A stretch of 64,000 bases of DNA from Lingula anatina (taxonomy: Eukaryota > Brachiopoda > Lingulata > Lingulida > Lingulidae). Positions 37,401 to 51,064 of the stretch are shown in pieces; positions within the stretch are counted from its first letter, which is position 1; every line of letters starts with the position of its first letter. The DNA lies in NCBI RefSeq assembly GCF_001039355.2, contig NW_019775834.1, positions 83,351-147,350 of the forward strand. Direction: 5' to 3'. Under the pieces are notes generated by a model, which saw nothing but the letters and a program-made list of their open reading frames with translations, made no database searches and was not told where the DNA came from. The position numbers and the translations under genes were made by a program.

Positions 37401-40400
37401 TTGTTACAACTAGCCATGCATTTGGCTCAGTGGCATGTAATGAATTTCTGGAGCCTCCATTCAGAATGGGTCCAAAGGATGGATGCTGTGACAGGTTAGC
37501 ACAAAACAGCTGTCACCTGGTAGGCTGGTACAAGTGACTTTTGGAATACCGTGGTATATTATTAATAGACTTTAGTTTCTAGCTGTAACCCCTGTTTCAA
37601 AATCTGCTAGTCCTAATTGAGGTAGAAGCCTTTTTTTGGGGGTAAAAATTTCATTTTTGCAATTTTTTAGCAACCAATATAGCTATCAATATAAAGTATT
37701 CCTTAACAGCAAATATATTATTTGATTTTGAATCATCATGGACAACAGCGTTTTCTAGAGCCAAAAAATTAATTAAGTAATAATTTCTAGTCATTTCCAA
37801 ACATTTTCTGCACATTTTGATTTCTTCAGGGGTAAACAAGAGATTAAGGTTTATGGAGTTCAGCTTGCTTTACTGCAATATGTAGTACAAGGGACTGCGC
37901 TGTACACAAGTAAAAAGATTACACGGACAGTAACAATTAGATAAACCCCCCCCCTGTAAACCATCATGAGTGTTGACTCTAGTATTTTCATGATGTGGAT
38001 ATATATTTTAATGAGTTACTTATAGGGACAGACTATCTTTAAGGTTATTACTAGATAAAGGTGGTTGTTTCAGACATGCTGAAAACTATCCAGAATGGTC
38101 AGACATTTGGACTGGCAGTAATGAAAAATTTGCCGGCCCGAATGGATTTTTGTCGGACAAAAAATCACCCTATTCGTTTGATACAGACACTACCAATGTT
38201 ATTAGGGTAGCTTACTTTGTTTGTGAATGTGATAGGTTTGAAATGGAAGGGAAAAACGCTTTGGGTCTTATATAATTTTATTAGTGAAGTATGTCAAATG
38301 ACGGCTGTGAATTCAAAATCCTTTGGACCCACTTAGTCCAATTTTTTACCGGTCCAGACAAATTTTGCCGGTCATGACCGATCGGACCGACAGTTTCAGC
38401 ATGTCTGTTGTATAAAAGGTGGTTATAACTAAACACAATAAGATTTGTAAACCTCCCAATCAGACCTTTAAATCACGATCAAATGTGAGATTGAACCTTA
38501 GTTTATCACAGTCACATTATTTCAAATTTAACTTCAACACATTAGCTCGTCCTTATTCTTATAATAAGAATTAAGATTGTGTTTAGTTTGTTACAGCCAC
38601 CTTTATACAAGTTATAAATATTTGTGTACTAGTGTGTATTTTTAACCCTCTTATATCAGTTCAAAATAATGTCAGTTGCAGTGAAATTGATATTCTGTCT
38701 CTAATCAAAACAAAGATGAACTTTTCAATTCTTATTTTCAAACCCCAGCTGCAGAGCTAAGAATTCTTCTTAAAGACAAATATTTTCATTTCTAACTTTT
38801 TTCAAAAAATATCTAATGTATAAAAATCGTTTGTTGAAAAAATGGCACTATTTGATGTATAGCAAGGATGTCCAGAATTGATATGTTTCTTTAGTATTAT
38901 TTCATATATGCAGACATTAAGTGTCTGTTTAAATTCTGATTACCTGACTATGTTTTTACATGTCATTACTGTTGCCAGTTGTCTGACACATCTGCTAAAC
39001 TTTTTTTTGTTCCACCTTAGATTTACTATGGCACTCTGTTTGACCAAAAAAGGTTAGGCTGCAAACCAGCACAATTTCATAATTTCAAGCTATGTACTAG
39101 GTTATTGAATTTTTCTGTTTGTGGTCCTGTGATGTTTACCAATATCTACCAAACTTAATGTTTTTTTTTTTTTTTTTTTTTTTTTTTTATCGTTTTTTAA
39201 CCTGAAATATACTAGTCGGCTTTATTTAACAAAAAGCAGGCTGAGATTTTTTAACTTGCCAAATTTTGTGGTGTCTTGCTTTCCTGTTTGTGCATTATAT
39301 TGTGTTATGCAAAGTATTGCGTTATGTAAGGGGTTGTTTTGGTTTAGGTAACTGGAAGTAACCCTAATGCGTTTTGTGCTTTATTTGAATATTTGTGACT
39401 CTAAGTAGCAATGTGCTCTCCTGACCAGGTTATGGTATCTGTAAATGAAATCATTTTGCCTTCCTGGCTGTGAAGAGGCAAGGCTATTTTAGTGCAAAAG
39501 CTGCCCAGTTTGTTATATACCAACTGTGACATCTAGGTTACACCATTGTAGTCATGCCTATCATTTTCTTGTCTCTTCTGTCTTTAAGATTGGACAATTC
39601 CTGGTTCATGCCTGAAATGGATAAGAAGGAAATTTTGTCTTAAAAATACACCAGCTATAATAATATTATAACACAACTTTGACAGTATCATTATTGATAA
39701 GAATCGGTTTTATATTTTAAAAATAAAATTCAAGAATTCACTGACAATCAAGACAAATTCAGTTTTTTGTTGTCCATGATATTAAAAAAAAAAAAAAAAA
39801 ACACTCGACATCCTGAATTTGATATTTGGTTTTTATTATTTTTCAATCATATCAATTTTTTGTCATATGATGCCCTGAAAGCAATTGCATGGATTTTTTA
39901 TGATTGTATTTAATTGATAAATTTCCATTTTCTGAATGATATTGCATCCAGCATGGACAATTCTTTGTATAATAAATTAATAAATACTTTTCAAGTGCCA
40001 GGCTTTAAACATGAAGTGCAATGTTAAATATCTTTGTTTGTAGGGGGAAAAATTGGGAAGTTGACAATTAATTGCAAAATAGAAATTGAATGAAAGTGAT
40101 CATAAAATGAAATTGAATTAAAAATGGTAAGTAGATAAATAATTTATTATAATTTAACATAAAATGAAGTATAAAGAAACTAGTAAGCTGATATGCATTG
40201 ATAAATACTTAATATATTAGATGATGAGAAGTATTAATGTTGTGACATTTATCAAAATTTGAGAGGAAGGAAAGAGTTTTAAGCAGAACTGTCTGCTGAT
40301 GAATGGAAATATTAGAGCTAAGGATGACTAAGTCTGTGGCTTCAATTTATACCCCATGGATATTGATTAAAGTGACAGTTCTTGAGAGAAAAAAAAAGTC

Positions 40401-43400
40401 ACAACCCAAGGAGATATAATATCATTTTTTTTTTTTTACTGCCCCAGCTGACATAATAAAAACTGTTTGCAAACTTTTGTTTTAAAACCAACTTATTGCT
40501 ACAAAATGACGGCTGCTAGGGTAACTAACTCAAGCTAAACACCACAGGGACCGTAAGTCAGATTATTAAATCTGAACTGAGTATGTGTGTGCGCGTGTGT
40601 TTGTGTATGTGCATGTGTAAAACGCATTATTAATTAACGCATGCCATAAACTTTTACTAACGAGTTTTAAATTAAGTTTAAAAACCAACTTAGTGCTACA
40701 AAATGACGGCTGCTAGGGTAACTAACTCAAGCTAAACACCACAGGGACCGTAAGTCAGATTATTAAATCTGAACTGAGTGTGTGTGTGTGCGCGTGTGTT
40801 TGTGTATGTGCGTGTGTTAAACACATTATTAATTAACGCATGCCGTAAACTTTTACTAATGAGTTTTAAATTAAGTAGACGGAAACGCAAAATTTTAGAG
40901 TCCATAATTATAGCCCTACATGTACCAGTGATCATAAATAATAATATGCTTTTTGTGTATGAAGTAAAAATTAAGAAATTAGCCAAAATAGAATATAATT
41001 GAACCTATATTTAACCAGACTATAATATTAAAAGCCCATGGCTATTGACCTTTTATTGAAATTGATATCTGATCTAGCATCTTGTTTTAATGATTTCACT
41101 TATCTAGTCCTGTGTAGCAGTGTATGATTCCCAAGACGTTGGAAATTGCATTGTGGTCATGAAGCTTTTATGAAACAAGACCACACTACAAACCCAGGCC
41201 TTGGAAACTCAGTTTTTAAAAACGTAGCTGGAGTTGCTGGCTGATGCAATTATGGTATTTTACACATCCCAATAGTCTGCTTCCTTTGTGCTAAAATGCT
41301 TATGATTAATTCTTAATTTGGATATCGGTCATCAAAAGCATAAGCATAGATTTAATTTGATAGCTTTTGCTGGTTTCCCCATTGTTCTCTTCTGATGCTG
41401 TCTCTTCACTCAAAAATGACTTTTGTTAGATGTTCACTGAATATTTTGTATCAATGTAACATGTAACAAAACCTCACTAAAGAGTGACTTCGCTGAGAAC
41501 ACTCCACCATTCAGCTATTTGCTTGAATAAAACATTCACGTGATACTGGAGCTGCACAGGTTGGTCCTTTATGTTCATAATATCACAAATGGTACCCGAA
41601 GTTTATAGATACCAGTATTTCTTGAAAATTCTTCCTGAAGTTTTTCTCTTGAAACAAAATAAAAGAAATTGACATCTTTTGACATCAAATTTTTAGTATG
41701 GAAAATCCCATAGCTGATTCAATGTAACTGCTGAAATGTAAACAATTTCTTATCTCATTAATTTTTTATACTTTTTTTTTTGAAAAAAAAGGACTCCCTA
41801 TCTTAGTAAAGCACCAGCCCTGCTATCCATTTAATCAGTTCAACTGCATCCTTAGTTTGCTGAAATGGTCTCCTTTTGAAAAATTTTACCCGTCCTCTGC
41901 TCATTCCATTGTCTAAGTATCATCTGGATGAAAATCCAATAAGACTGAGATTTTCATCATTTTCCATCACTTATATAGGGCCTGGATATCATCAGAATAT
42001 CAAAGGTCACCTTATAACATTTTATGGTTACGAGTTGAAATTTTTCAGGAGGAAATTTAGAGCTTCACTTAATGAAATGATTTAAAAAAAAACGGAGAGC
42101 AATGGGGGAAATGGTTAGATGACAGTTCAGAAAAAAAATCACCCTTCACAAAAATGCTGCTGGTAAAACTTATTCAGCTGGAGTTTCTTTTTTTTTTTTG
42201 AAAAAAAAGAGAAGAAAGAAAGTACTGTGCATAATGTTTGGATAAGTGATAACTTAATGTCAGAAAGAAGTTTTCAATACTTAAGAAGTGTTTTCTGTTT
42301 TGAACTGTACTGTTTGGTTAGCATTCAGTAAGAAGTCTTCTTGGAGTTATTTTTCTTTTAATGTGTGTAAACAAAAGTTGGAATCAAGGGATGATATAAA
42401 CATATCTCTTGGGTTGTCATATTTTATAAGAGTTAAAGGGTTGTTTAGTTTTAATTCCAATTGGTCATTGAAATTGGATATTCAAGTCTAGGAGAGATTG
42501 AAAGACAGAAGTTCACAAAAATGTTGGAAATTCAGATTCATTTAATTAAGATTAATTAAACTAATGCATTTATGGTAAAAATGTTTTTTTTTTTTTTTTT
42601 GTCAAACTGAATGTAGCAATAGTATACATGGTTAAATGTATTGATAATTTTATCTGAAGAAGATGAAATTTTGATGTTTGCTATAAGAATATTTTTAAAG
42701 AAAAGTTTTGCTATGTAAGGCTGAAATTAACTATGGAACATTTCATAATATATATAAGGTTTGAATTTATTTGAAAGCCCCAAGGCAAGTTAAAATTAAA
42801 ACTAAGTTAAGAAAATTTCAAAAATTTAATTTGTTTTTTTTTTCTATTTTTTTTTTTTTTTTTTTGTGAAAATACTTGCTTTATCTACTCCTCTTTGCTT
42901 GATTTTATTTTTCACTTTTTGGGAAATTAATAGATGGATTAAATCCTAAATTATGAAAAAATTTTAACTGAAGCAAGAGAATTTAGAAGAGAAATTTCAA
43001 AAGTTTTTTTTTAATAAAAAGAGGTTAATTTTAATTAAAAAATTCCTTTTCTAATCCTTTTTGGTTGGTGTCTTGCATTTTTAAGAGGAATTGAAGTAAT
43101 AATAAAAATCAGTTAAATCTTAACCTATCAAATTTTTTTAACTGAATTGAGAAAATCCTGAAAATAAAAATGTATTTAAAAAAATTTATGAAGTAACTCA
43201 ACTTCAATGAGAAATAAAGAAAAAAAAAGGCAGAAAAGATAAAAGAAAGAAATGAATAATGAAATGTTAACTTACCAGACTTTTCAAAATTGACTGTGTG
43301 CCTTGTATGTCAAGTCTTCTGAATATTTTTGGGAAAGCTGCTCCCTGTCACTAAGGATTTGAAACTTCTGGAAAGGTTTCTCCCATTTTGGTTATATACC

Positions 43401-46400
43401 AACTTGGTGTTAATTAGTTGACAGTAGGTACAGACTAATGAGGATGTACATTTGCATACGAAAATTAGGGACGGCAGGTGTGTCAGAGGTCTGATAATTA
43501 TATAAGCTCTGTTTTGAATGGAGAGAAACTTGATCTAATTAATTGAATGTCATGTTTCCTGTGATTGCTCTTTTTCTCGGAGGGAAAAGGAAAAATATTA
43601 TCCATTTCCACTATGACAGTTCAGATGTTGTTCGTTTTAGTAGCATTGCTGTATGTAAATAGATTTAATACTGACATCCACCCTGAAATTTAATGAAAGC
43701 AATTATAAATAATTAAAATTAACAAAAGCTGAAAATTGAAATGTTGGTTAAATTTGACTATCCATAAAACTTGGGCATTTGTCTTTTTGTCTGTTCATGC
43801 ATATTGATTTTCATAGAGTCGTATTATTCATACCTGATTTTGGTCAGAGGTGCAGATCCAATTAGTAATTCAAAATCTCCTATTTGTGGTTAACACATTT
43901 GGAATAGCACTTCTTGTTAAATGTGATCCAGCTGCATAAAACAGTTGATGAACAATGAGTTTTTTCTTTGTGCTCCTCCTTTGTTTATTTGTTCATGAAT
44001 CTTTAAATATTCATTAATTTTTTATCCCCTTGAATTTGCATTTATCAAAATGAATTGGCTTGATATTCATGTTTGTTTTGTTTACGGTATGTACTTTGGT
44101 ACAATTTGATTATCAGTGATGAAGTAGATTGATGCTGCTTACCACAAAATTACTAGTATGTAATAACAATCTAGCCATATATATCCCCAGTAATAGTAAT
44201 GCACAATTGTTCATATTACGCTTGTTGAAATCTTTTGTAAAAAAAGAGTAAGGTAATTTTTTCTTCATTGAACAGCTTATTATTGAAATAGTTTACCTTC
44301 AGTATTTACTCCAATATTAAGCTGTTGATTGAAGAAAAAATTACTTAATTTTTATAGCATGACACAGCTGATGAAATTCTTCTCTGACTTACATTTTGTA
44401 AAAAAAGAATTTGTTAGATTTTACCAGGCTAAAAGCCTCCTCTCTAGTCTAAGACCTTTTTGAGGTCTAATTTGTTTTTCATCAGATCTTTTTTGTTTAT
44501 TTGTGGAGTTTAATCCTTACCATCTTTGTGAATTCAAAATAAACTTTATTTATTTATGTATTTATTGCTTAGTTACATATTATAAACTGATGGTAATTAT
44601 TCAATATGATTTTATATTTAGACTGACTTTGACGATGGCCACTGTCCGACTTGGTCTAATCAGCTTCTGGGCTGGTATAATGTTTACCTGTCTGTCCACA
44701 ACCTTTTGCCAGGTAAGAAAATAAATCTTAATATTAATATAAGTATATTAATATCAATATGTTTTAAATAAAATCTGATGAAAGATGATGTCAAAATGCA
44801 ATATCTTCATTCATAAATGGCCTTTGCTTCACCCATTATAATTACTGACTTATGATGATTACAATTGTCCAGTAAAGCTTTTTTATATGTTTTAAATGAG
44901 TTTTTATACTGGTTTCATTGTTTATTAGTCTAACAATCCTTTGATCTGAATGTTGGAAAAATGACGAAAAACTGACAATTTTTAGTTTGGTACATTTAAA
45001 AATGGGTCTGAATATTCATTGGTCTGCAAGGTTATGAAATTAAACCCCAAATGAATGAAGTTAAAACCAAATGAAGATCTTAATTTTTTTTCTGACCAAT
45101 GTGCTTCAAGGACTGTCTGACCAATAAACATAATAATGGACAATGGTTAATGAAGGTGTACTCAGACAAAAAGAAAAGTGAGTTTCAGACTGATGTTACC
45201 AGACAAGCATGTTTCGTATGTACTCAGTTCATTTCTGTACTGGTACATAGATTATCATGACCTTTTACAATACAAAATATTAATATATAATTATAACAAC
45301 ACTATACAATTGGTGCACTCCCATTCTCTTATTAGTAATTGTGTTGCCAGTATGTGTCTGAACAAATACATATCTTTACTTAATAAACAGATGTACAAGT
45401 TAAATTTACTAATAATATATTCAAGCTAAACGGTGAGATAGAACTTCTTGGTGTAATTATAAGTTTACCATAAACACATATCAAGAAGCATATGGCCACA
45501 ATCATAGTTCACACAGTACAGAGTGAGTCAAATTTATAAGCTGGAGAGGAAGAACTACAACTACGTAATTAAATAGATATTAAGTAAATAACATAGTTAC
45601 ATAAATATTGTGACTCTTGACCATGTGCCATGTTTAGTTCCACTGATGAGAGGGCACACGCTGACTTTTTTTTCAAGGAATGTCCTAAGAGTTACCAAGC
45701 AGAGCTACCACTTCATTTCTTTTCTTGAATGATTTTATTAATAAATTGGAGAGGGGGACTAAATTGTATTTGTTGGCACTGTTAAATACTTTGCATAATT
45801 GACTTTCTGGTGACTTTGTATCAGCTTTTAGGATTGAGATTTCACTAAAGAACTTCCAGCTTTGTTGGTCTGTTTTGTTCATTGGGCATTGGAATATAAA
45901 GTGGTATTTATCTTCAACTGCCCCTTGGGTACACAGGTGACAGGTTCTGTCACACCTTTCAGTTTTTGACCTGGTGCCCCCCCCCCCCCCCCCCCCCCCC
46001 CAGTTTTGATGTGGAATTATGTTCATTAAGACATAGCTAAGCAAGGGCTGATAATTTTAGAGTGTCATAATTTGTGACTATTTCAACATACATGCTCTTT
46101 CACATTTTTGGTTAAGCATATTTATTTATTTTTTTGGATAATTTTACACCACAGCTTGATAGATGTAGACTGTATTGTGGTATAGAGGGGAAGGCGGTCA
46201 AACTCGGTGTACACACCATAGTTAGATATGTTTTGATAGGGTCCAAGGATTTGTTTGCAAAATTTTAGATGCCATTTTTCTGCAGGGCAGTTATCACTTG
46301 ACAGAGAGTAGCCCCATATCTCTGAACAGTATGTTTAGAGTGGGAAAATCAGGCCTACCCACCTACCAGACTCGGCACCTAAGGATCCTGAATTAACCCG

Positions 46401-49400
46401 TATATCGGACCACGCTACCCGTTTTCAAGGTGTGTGTCAGATCGCATTTCGGAGTATCATACCCCAGAACAAATTTTGTAGCACGACTGCGGGCTCATCC
46501 ACGCTCGGCTGAACAACCTTAAACTGTACTCTTACTTTCTAAAGAGTACTCTATTTTATTGTCTCTATGGGGATATATGGGGACTTTACGACATTCGGTT
46601 TGAATGTTTTAACCACTTGTGATAGGGCTTTTTTGCATTGTATTAGATTAATGTGGCAGTCTAAGGTTAATCTAGGTGGCTTTCAAAATTATGCACCCGG
46701 TTTTAAAATNCTTGATTTTGGTCAGAGGTGCAGATCCAATTAGTAATTCAAAATCTCCTATTTGTGGTTAACACATTTGGAATAGCACTTCTTGTTAAAT
46801 GTGATCCAGCTGCATAAAACAGTCGATGAACAATGATTTTTTTCTTTGTGCTCCTCCTTTGTCTATTTGTTCATGAATCTTTAAATTTTCATTAATTTTT
46901 TTATCACCTCTTAAATTTGCATTCATCAAAATGAATTGGCTTGATATTCATGTTTGTTTTGTTTACGGTATGTACTTTGGTACAATTTGATTATCAGTGA
47001 TGAAGTAGTTTGATGCTGCTTACCACAAAATTACTAGTATGTAATAACAATCTAGCCATATATATCCCCAGTAATAGTAATGCACAATTGTTCATATTAC
47101 GCTTGTTGAAATCTTTTGTAAGAAAAGAGTAAGGTAATTTTTTCTTCATTGAACAGCTTATTATTGAAATAGTTTACCTTCAGTATTTACTCCAATATAA
47201 AGCTGTTGATTGAAGAAAAAAAATTACTTAATTTTTATAGCATGACACAGCTGATGAGATTCTTCTCTGACTTACATTTTGTAAAAAAAGAATTTGTTAA
47301 ATATACTACTAGGTGATTTTACCAGGCTAAAAGCCTCCTCTCTAGTCTAAGGTCTAATTTGTTTTTCATCAGATCTTTTTTGTTTATTTGTGGAGTTTAA
47401 TCCTTACCATCTTTGTGAATTCAAAAGTAAACTTTATTTATTTATGTATTTATTGCTTAGTTACATATTATAAACTGATGGTAATTTTTCAATATGATTT
47501 TATATTTAGACTGACTTTGACGATGGTCACTGTCCGACTAAGTCTAATCAGCTTCTGGGCTGGTATAATGTTTACCTGTCTGTCCACAACCTTTTGCCAG
47601 GTAAGAAAATAAATCTTAATATTAATATAAGTATATTAATATCAATATGTTTTAAATAAAATCTGATGAAAGATGATGTCAAAATGCAATATCTTCATTC
47701 ATAAATGGCCCTTGCTTCACCCATTATAATTACTGAATTATGATGATTACAATTGTCCAGTAAAGCTTTTTTATATGTTTTAAATGGGTTTTTATACTGG
47801 TTTCATTGTTTATTAGTCTAACAATCCTTTGATCTGAATGTTGGAAAAATGACGAAAAACTGACAATTTTTAGTTTGGTACATTTAAAAATGGGTCTGAA
47901 TATTCATTGGTCTGCAAGGTTATGAAATTAAACCCCAAATGAATGAAGTTAAAACCAAATGAAGATCTTAATTTTTTTTCTGACCAATGTGCTTCAAGGA
48001 CTGTCTGACCAATAAACATAATAATGGACAATGGTTAATGAAGGTGTACTCAGACAAAAAGAAAAGTGAGTTTCAGACTGATGTTACCAGACAAGCATGT
48101 TTCGTATGTACTCAGTTCATTTCTGTACTGGTACATAGATTATCATGACCTTTTACAATACAAAATATTAATATACAATTATAACAACTATACAATTTGT
48201 GCACTCCCATTCTCTTATTAGTAATTGTGTTGCCAGTATGTGTCTGAACAAATACATATCTGATGTACAAGTTAAATTTACTAATAATATATTCAAGCTA
48301 AACGGTGAGATAGAACTTCTTGGTGTAATTATAAGTTTACCATAAACACATATCAAGAAGCATATGGCCACAATCATAGGTCACACAGTACAGAGTGAGT
48401 CAAATTTATAAGCTGGAGAGGAAGAACTACAACTACGTAATTAAATAGATATTAAGTAAATAACATAGTTACATAAATATTGTGACTCTTGACCATGTGC
48501 CATGTTTACTTCCACTGATGAGAGGGCACACGCTGACTTTTTTTTCAAGGAATGTCCTAAGAGTTACCAAGCAGAGCTACCACTTCATTTCTTTTCTTGA
48601 ATGATTTTATTAATAAATTGGAGAGGGAGACTAAATTGTATTTGTTGGCACTGTTAAAAACTCTACATAATTGACTTTCTGGTGACTTTGTATCAGCTTT
48701 TAGGATTGAGATTTTACTAAAGAACTTCCAGGTTTCTCGGTCTGTTTTGTACATCGGGCATTGAAGTATAAAGTGGTATTTATTTTCAATTGCCCCATGG
48801 GTACACAGGTGACTGGTTCTGTCACACCTTTCAGTTTTTGACCTGGTGTGCCCCCCCCCCCCCCCCCCCAGTTTTGATGTGGAATTATGTTCATTAAGAC
48901 ATAGCTAAGCAAGGGCTGATAATTTTAGAGTGTCATAATTTGTGACTATTTCAACATACATGCTCTTTCACATTTTTGGTAAAGTATATTTATTTATTTA
49001 TTTATTTATTTATTTATTTTTTGGATAATTTTACACCACAGCTTGATAGATGTAGACTGTATTATGGTATAGAGGGGAAGGTGGTCAAACTCTGTGTACA
49101 CACCGTAGTTGGATATGTTTCGATAGGGTCCAAGGATTTGTTTGCAAAATTTTAGATGCCATTTTTCTGCAGGGCCAGACATGCTGAAACTGTTTGTCCG
49201 ATCGGTCATGACCGGGAAAATTTGTCTGGACCAGTAAAAAATTGGACATCGTTGGTCCAAAGGACCGACAAGAGTTTTAAGAGCAGCAATTTTGAATTTA
49301 CGGTCATCATTCGACATACTTCACTTATAAAGTTATATAAAACCCAAAGCGTTTTTTCCCTTCCATTTCAAACCTACATGAGTATATCACATTCACTAAC

Positions 49401-51027
49401 AAAGTAAGCTACCCTAATCTTACTGGCAGTATCAGTCTCAAATGAATAGGGATTTTCGGTTCGACAAAAATCCATTCAGTCCGGCAAATTTTTCATTACT
49501 GCCTGTCCAAATGTCCGGTCATTCTGAAAAGTTTTCAGCGTGTCTGCAGGGCATTTATCACTGGACACAGAATCGCCCCATATCTCTGAACAGTATGTTT
49601 AGAGTGGAAAAATGAGGGTATCGAGTGAATTTTCTTTAAGGGATGTGTAAGCATTTCTCTGAAGTGGAAGACACTAACTTAAAGACTATCATTCTAATCT
49701 TCTGTACTAGAACTAATGAAGGCTTTTTGTAACATGTTGGAAGAGATTACTTTGAGTTTCCTTAAAGGTTCCTGACTGGTTTAGAAGAAGGCCTAAATAC
49801 ATGTTTCTATTTGGTGTCCCCTTGGATTGGTTTTTCGTACAGAAAAAAATTGTTCAACACTGGCATTTGATTTTGAGTTGAAGATGACTGAATTGTCACA
49901 GGGTTTCGCGCTCTTAAGTTTTCCTAAGTATTTGAAGTTCTTGCATGGGTTTTGTGCTAGTCTCTTTCACATGTGTTCCAGCATGTGTTTTTGCATGTGT
50001 GCACGTTTTCACGTGTTTCCTCATCCTCATAAGACCGTGGTTCTGATTTATGAAAGTTGACTTCTAACAGATAACTTTATTTTCATTTCCCTGTAAATCT
50101 TATCTGAAGTCAGTTATGATCAGAGTCGAAACCAGTAATTTCCTGCGCTAGCATTTCCTATAAAGACCTGATACATCTGAGTTGTATTTAGCGGCTACCT
50201 CAGTTACTTAGACAAGAAAAAAATTCAATAAGGGTTTTTCAGAGAAATATACATGTGATGTGAATATCAAATTATAAACCAGTTTTTACCACAAATGATA
50301 GTTGCTGAAATTACATACTAGGATATGTTAACGCACTGTGACATTTTATTACCAGCATTTCTTTTTACTGAACTAAGGAAAATTTGGGGGAAGAAAACCA
50401 TGTTGAAGTGAATGGATATAATACCTGAATGTGTTTATTTGGATGATTTGTTGAAAAAGTAATTGCTTATGATGAAAAATAATATGGGCCTTACATGAGA
50501 GCCTTAGATACAGAAACCAAGTATTTGGTTTACTCAGAACAGTTCCCTGTTTAAATTGTAAGCAGTTTAAAAAAAAAAAATCAAATTTCAACAAAATAAA
50601 AAATATTTGACATTGTATGTTATGTAATTGACAAGGTTTTGTAGTAACTTGATTTCTTCTTTCTTGTTTATCCAATGAAAAAAAAAATGTAATAATCTCT
50701 TATTTCCAGATGTTCCGTGTATTGAGAAAGCCCCAGTTTTGATGTTAAGACCTCGTGCTTGGAACATGGTGGAGCACAGTATTTTGGTAACAAATGTTAT
50801 TTCAGGATTTATGTATTACTGCATGCTCAATCTCAGCCTATAATAAAATGATGTATGGAAATATCAATTTCAGACAAATTTCACTTACTTATCATGAGCC
50901 TGGTAAAATGTTTGGATAATTAAGATTTTGATCAGACAGTTGAGTGACTTGCAGTTAAAAATCATGCAAAAATCAAATGTTTAGATGTACAAATTAATAT
51001 GGTATAAGTTAAATTAAGGCCTTGAAA

Positions 51028-51064
<37 letters not shown>

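Larger units (their letters stand above)
36420..44621 (+). other. Large intron 3 of malate synthase (8.2 kb)
   Basis: Non-coding, strongly AT-rich. It contains a MITE (38071-38407), a 196-base tandem duplication (40484-40877), long poly-T tracts (near 39160-39188, 42585-42600 and 42834-42865) and the left part of the second duplicated block (from 43834). None of the open frames in it shows a domain or matched splice context. Confidence 0.75.
43834..46349. repeat. Second tandem duplication, copy 1 (exon 4 of malate synthase)
   Basis: From TGATTTTGGTCAGAGGTGCA to the sequence just after a LINE tail, this block recurs at 46711-49615 in the same orientation. It contains malate synthase exon 4 (44622-44712). 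The block is followed by about 360 bases (46350-46709) with no counterpart in copy 2, then the single N. Confidence 0.93.
46711..49615. repeat. Second tandem duplication, copy 2 (exon 4 of malate synthase)
   Basis: Matches 43834-46349 with scattered differences, a shorter poly-C, an expanded (TTTA)n at about 48983-49020 and one clean 371-base MITE insertion (49176-49546). Contains exon 4 copy 2 (47510-47600). It runs on without a break to exon 5 at 50710. Confidence 0.93.

Noticed and set aside
45685-46044. 119-codon minus-strand frame as a host gene with a glycine run
   Set aside because: The glycines come from a poly-C tract, and the flanking residues match a retrotransposon tail; treated as LINE debris.
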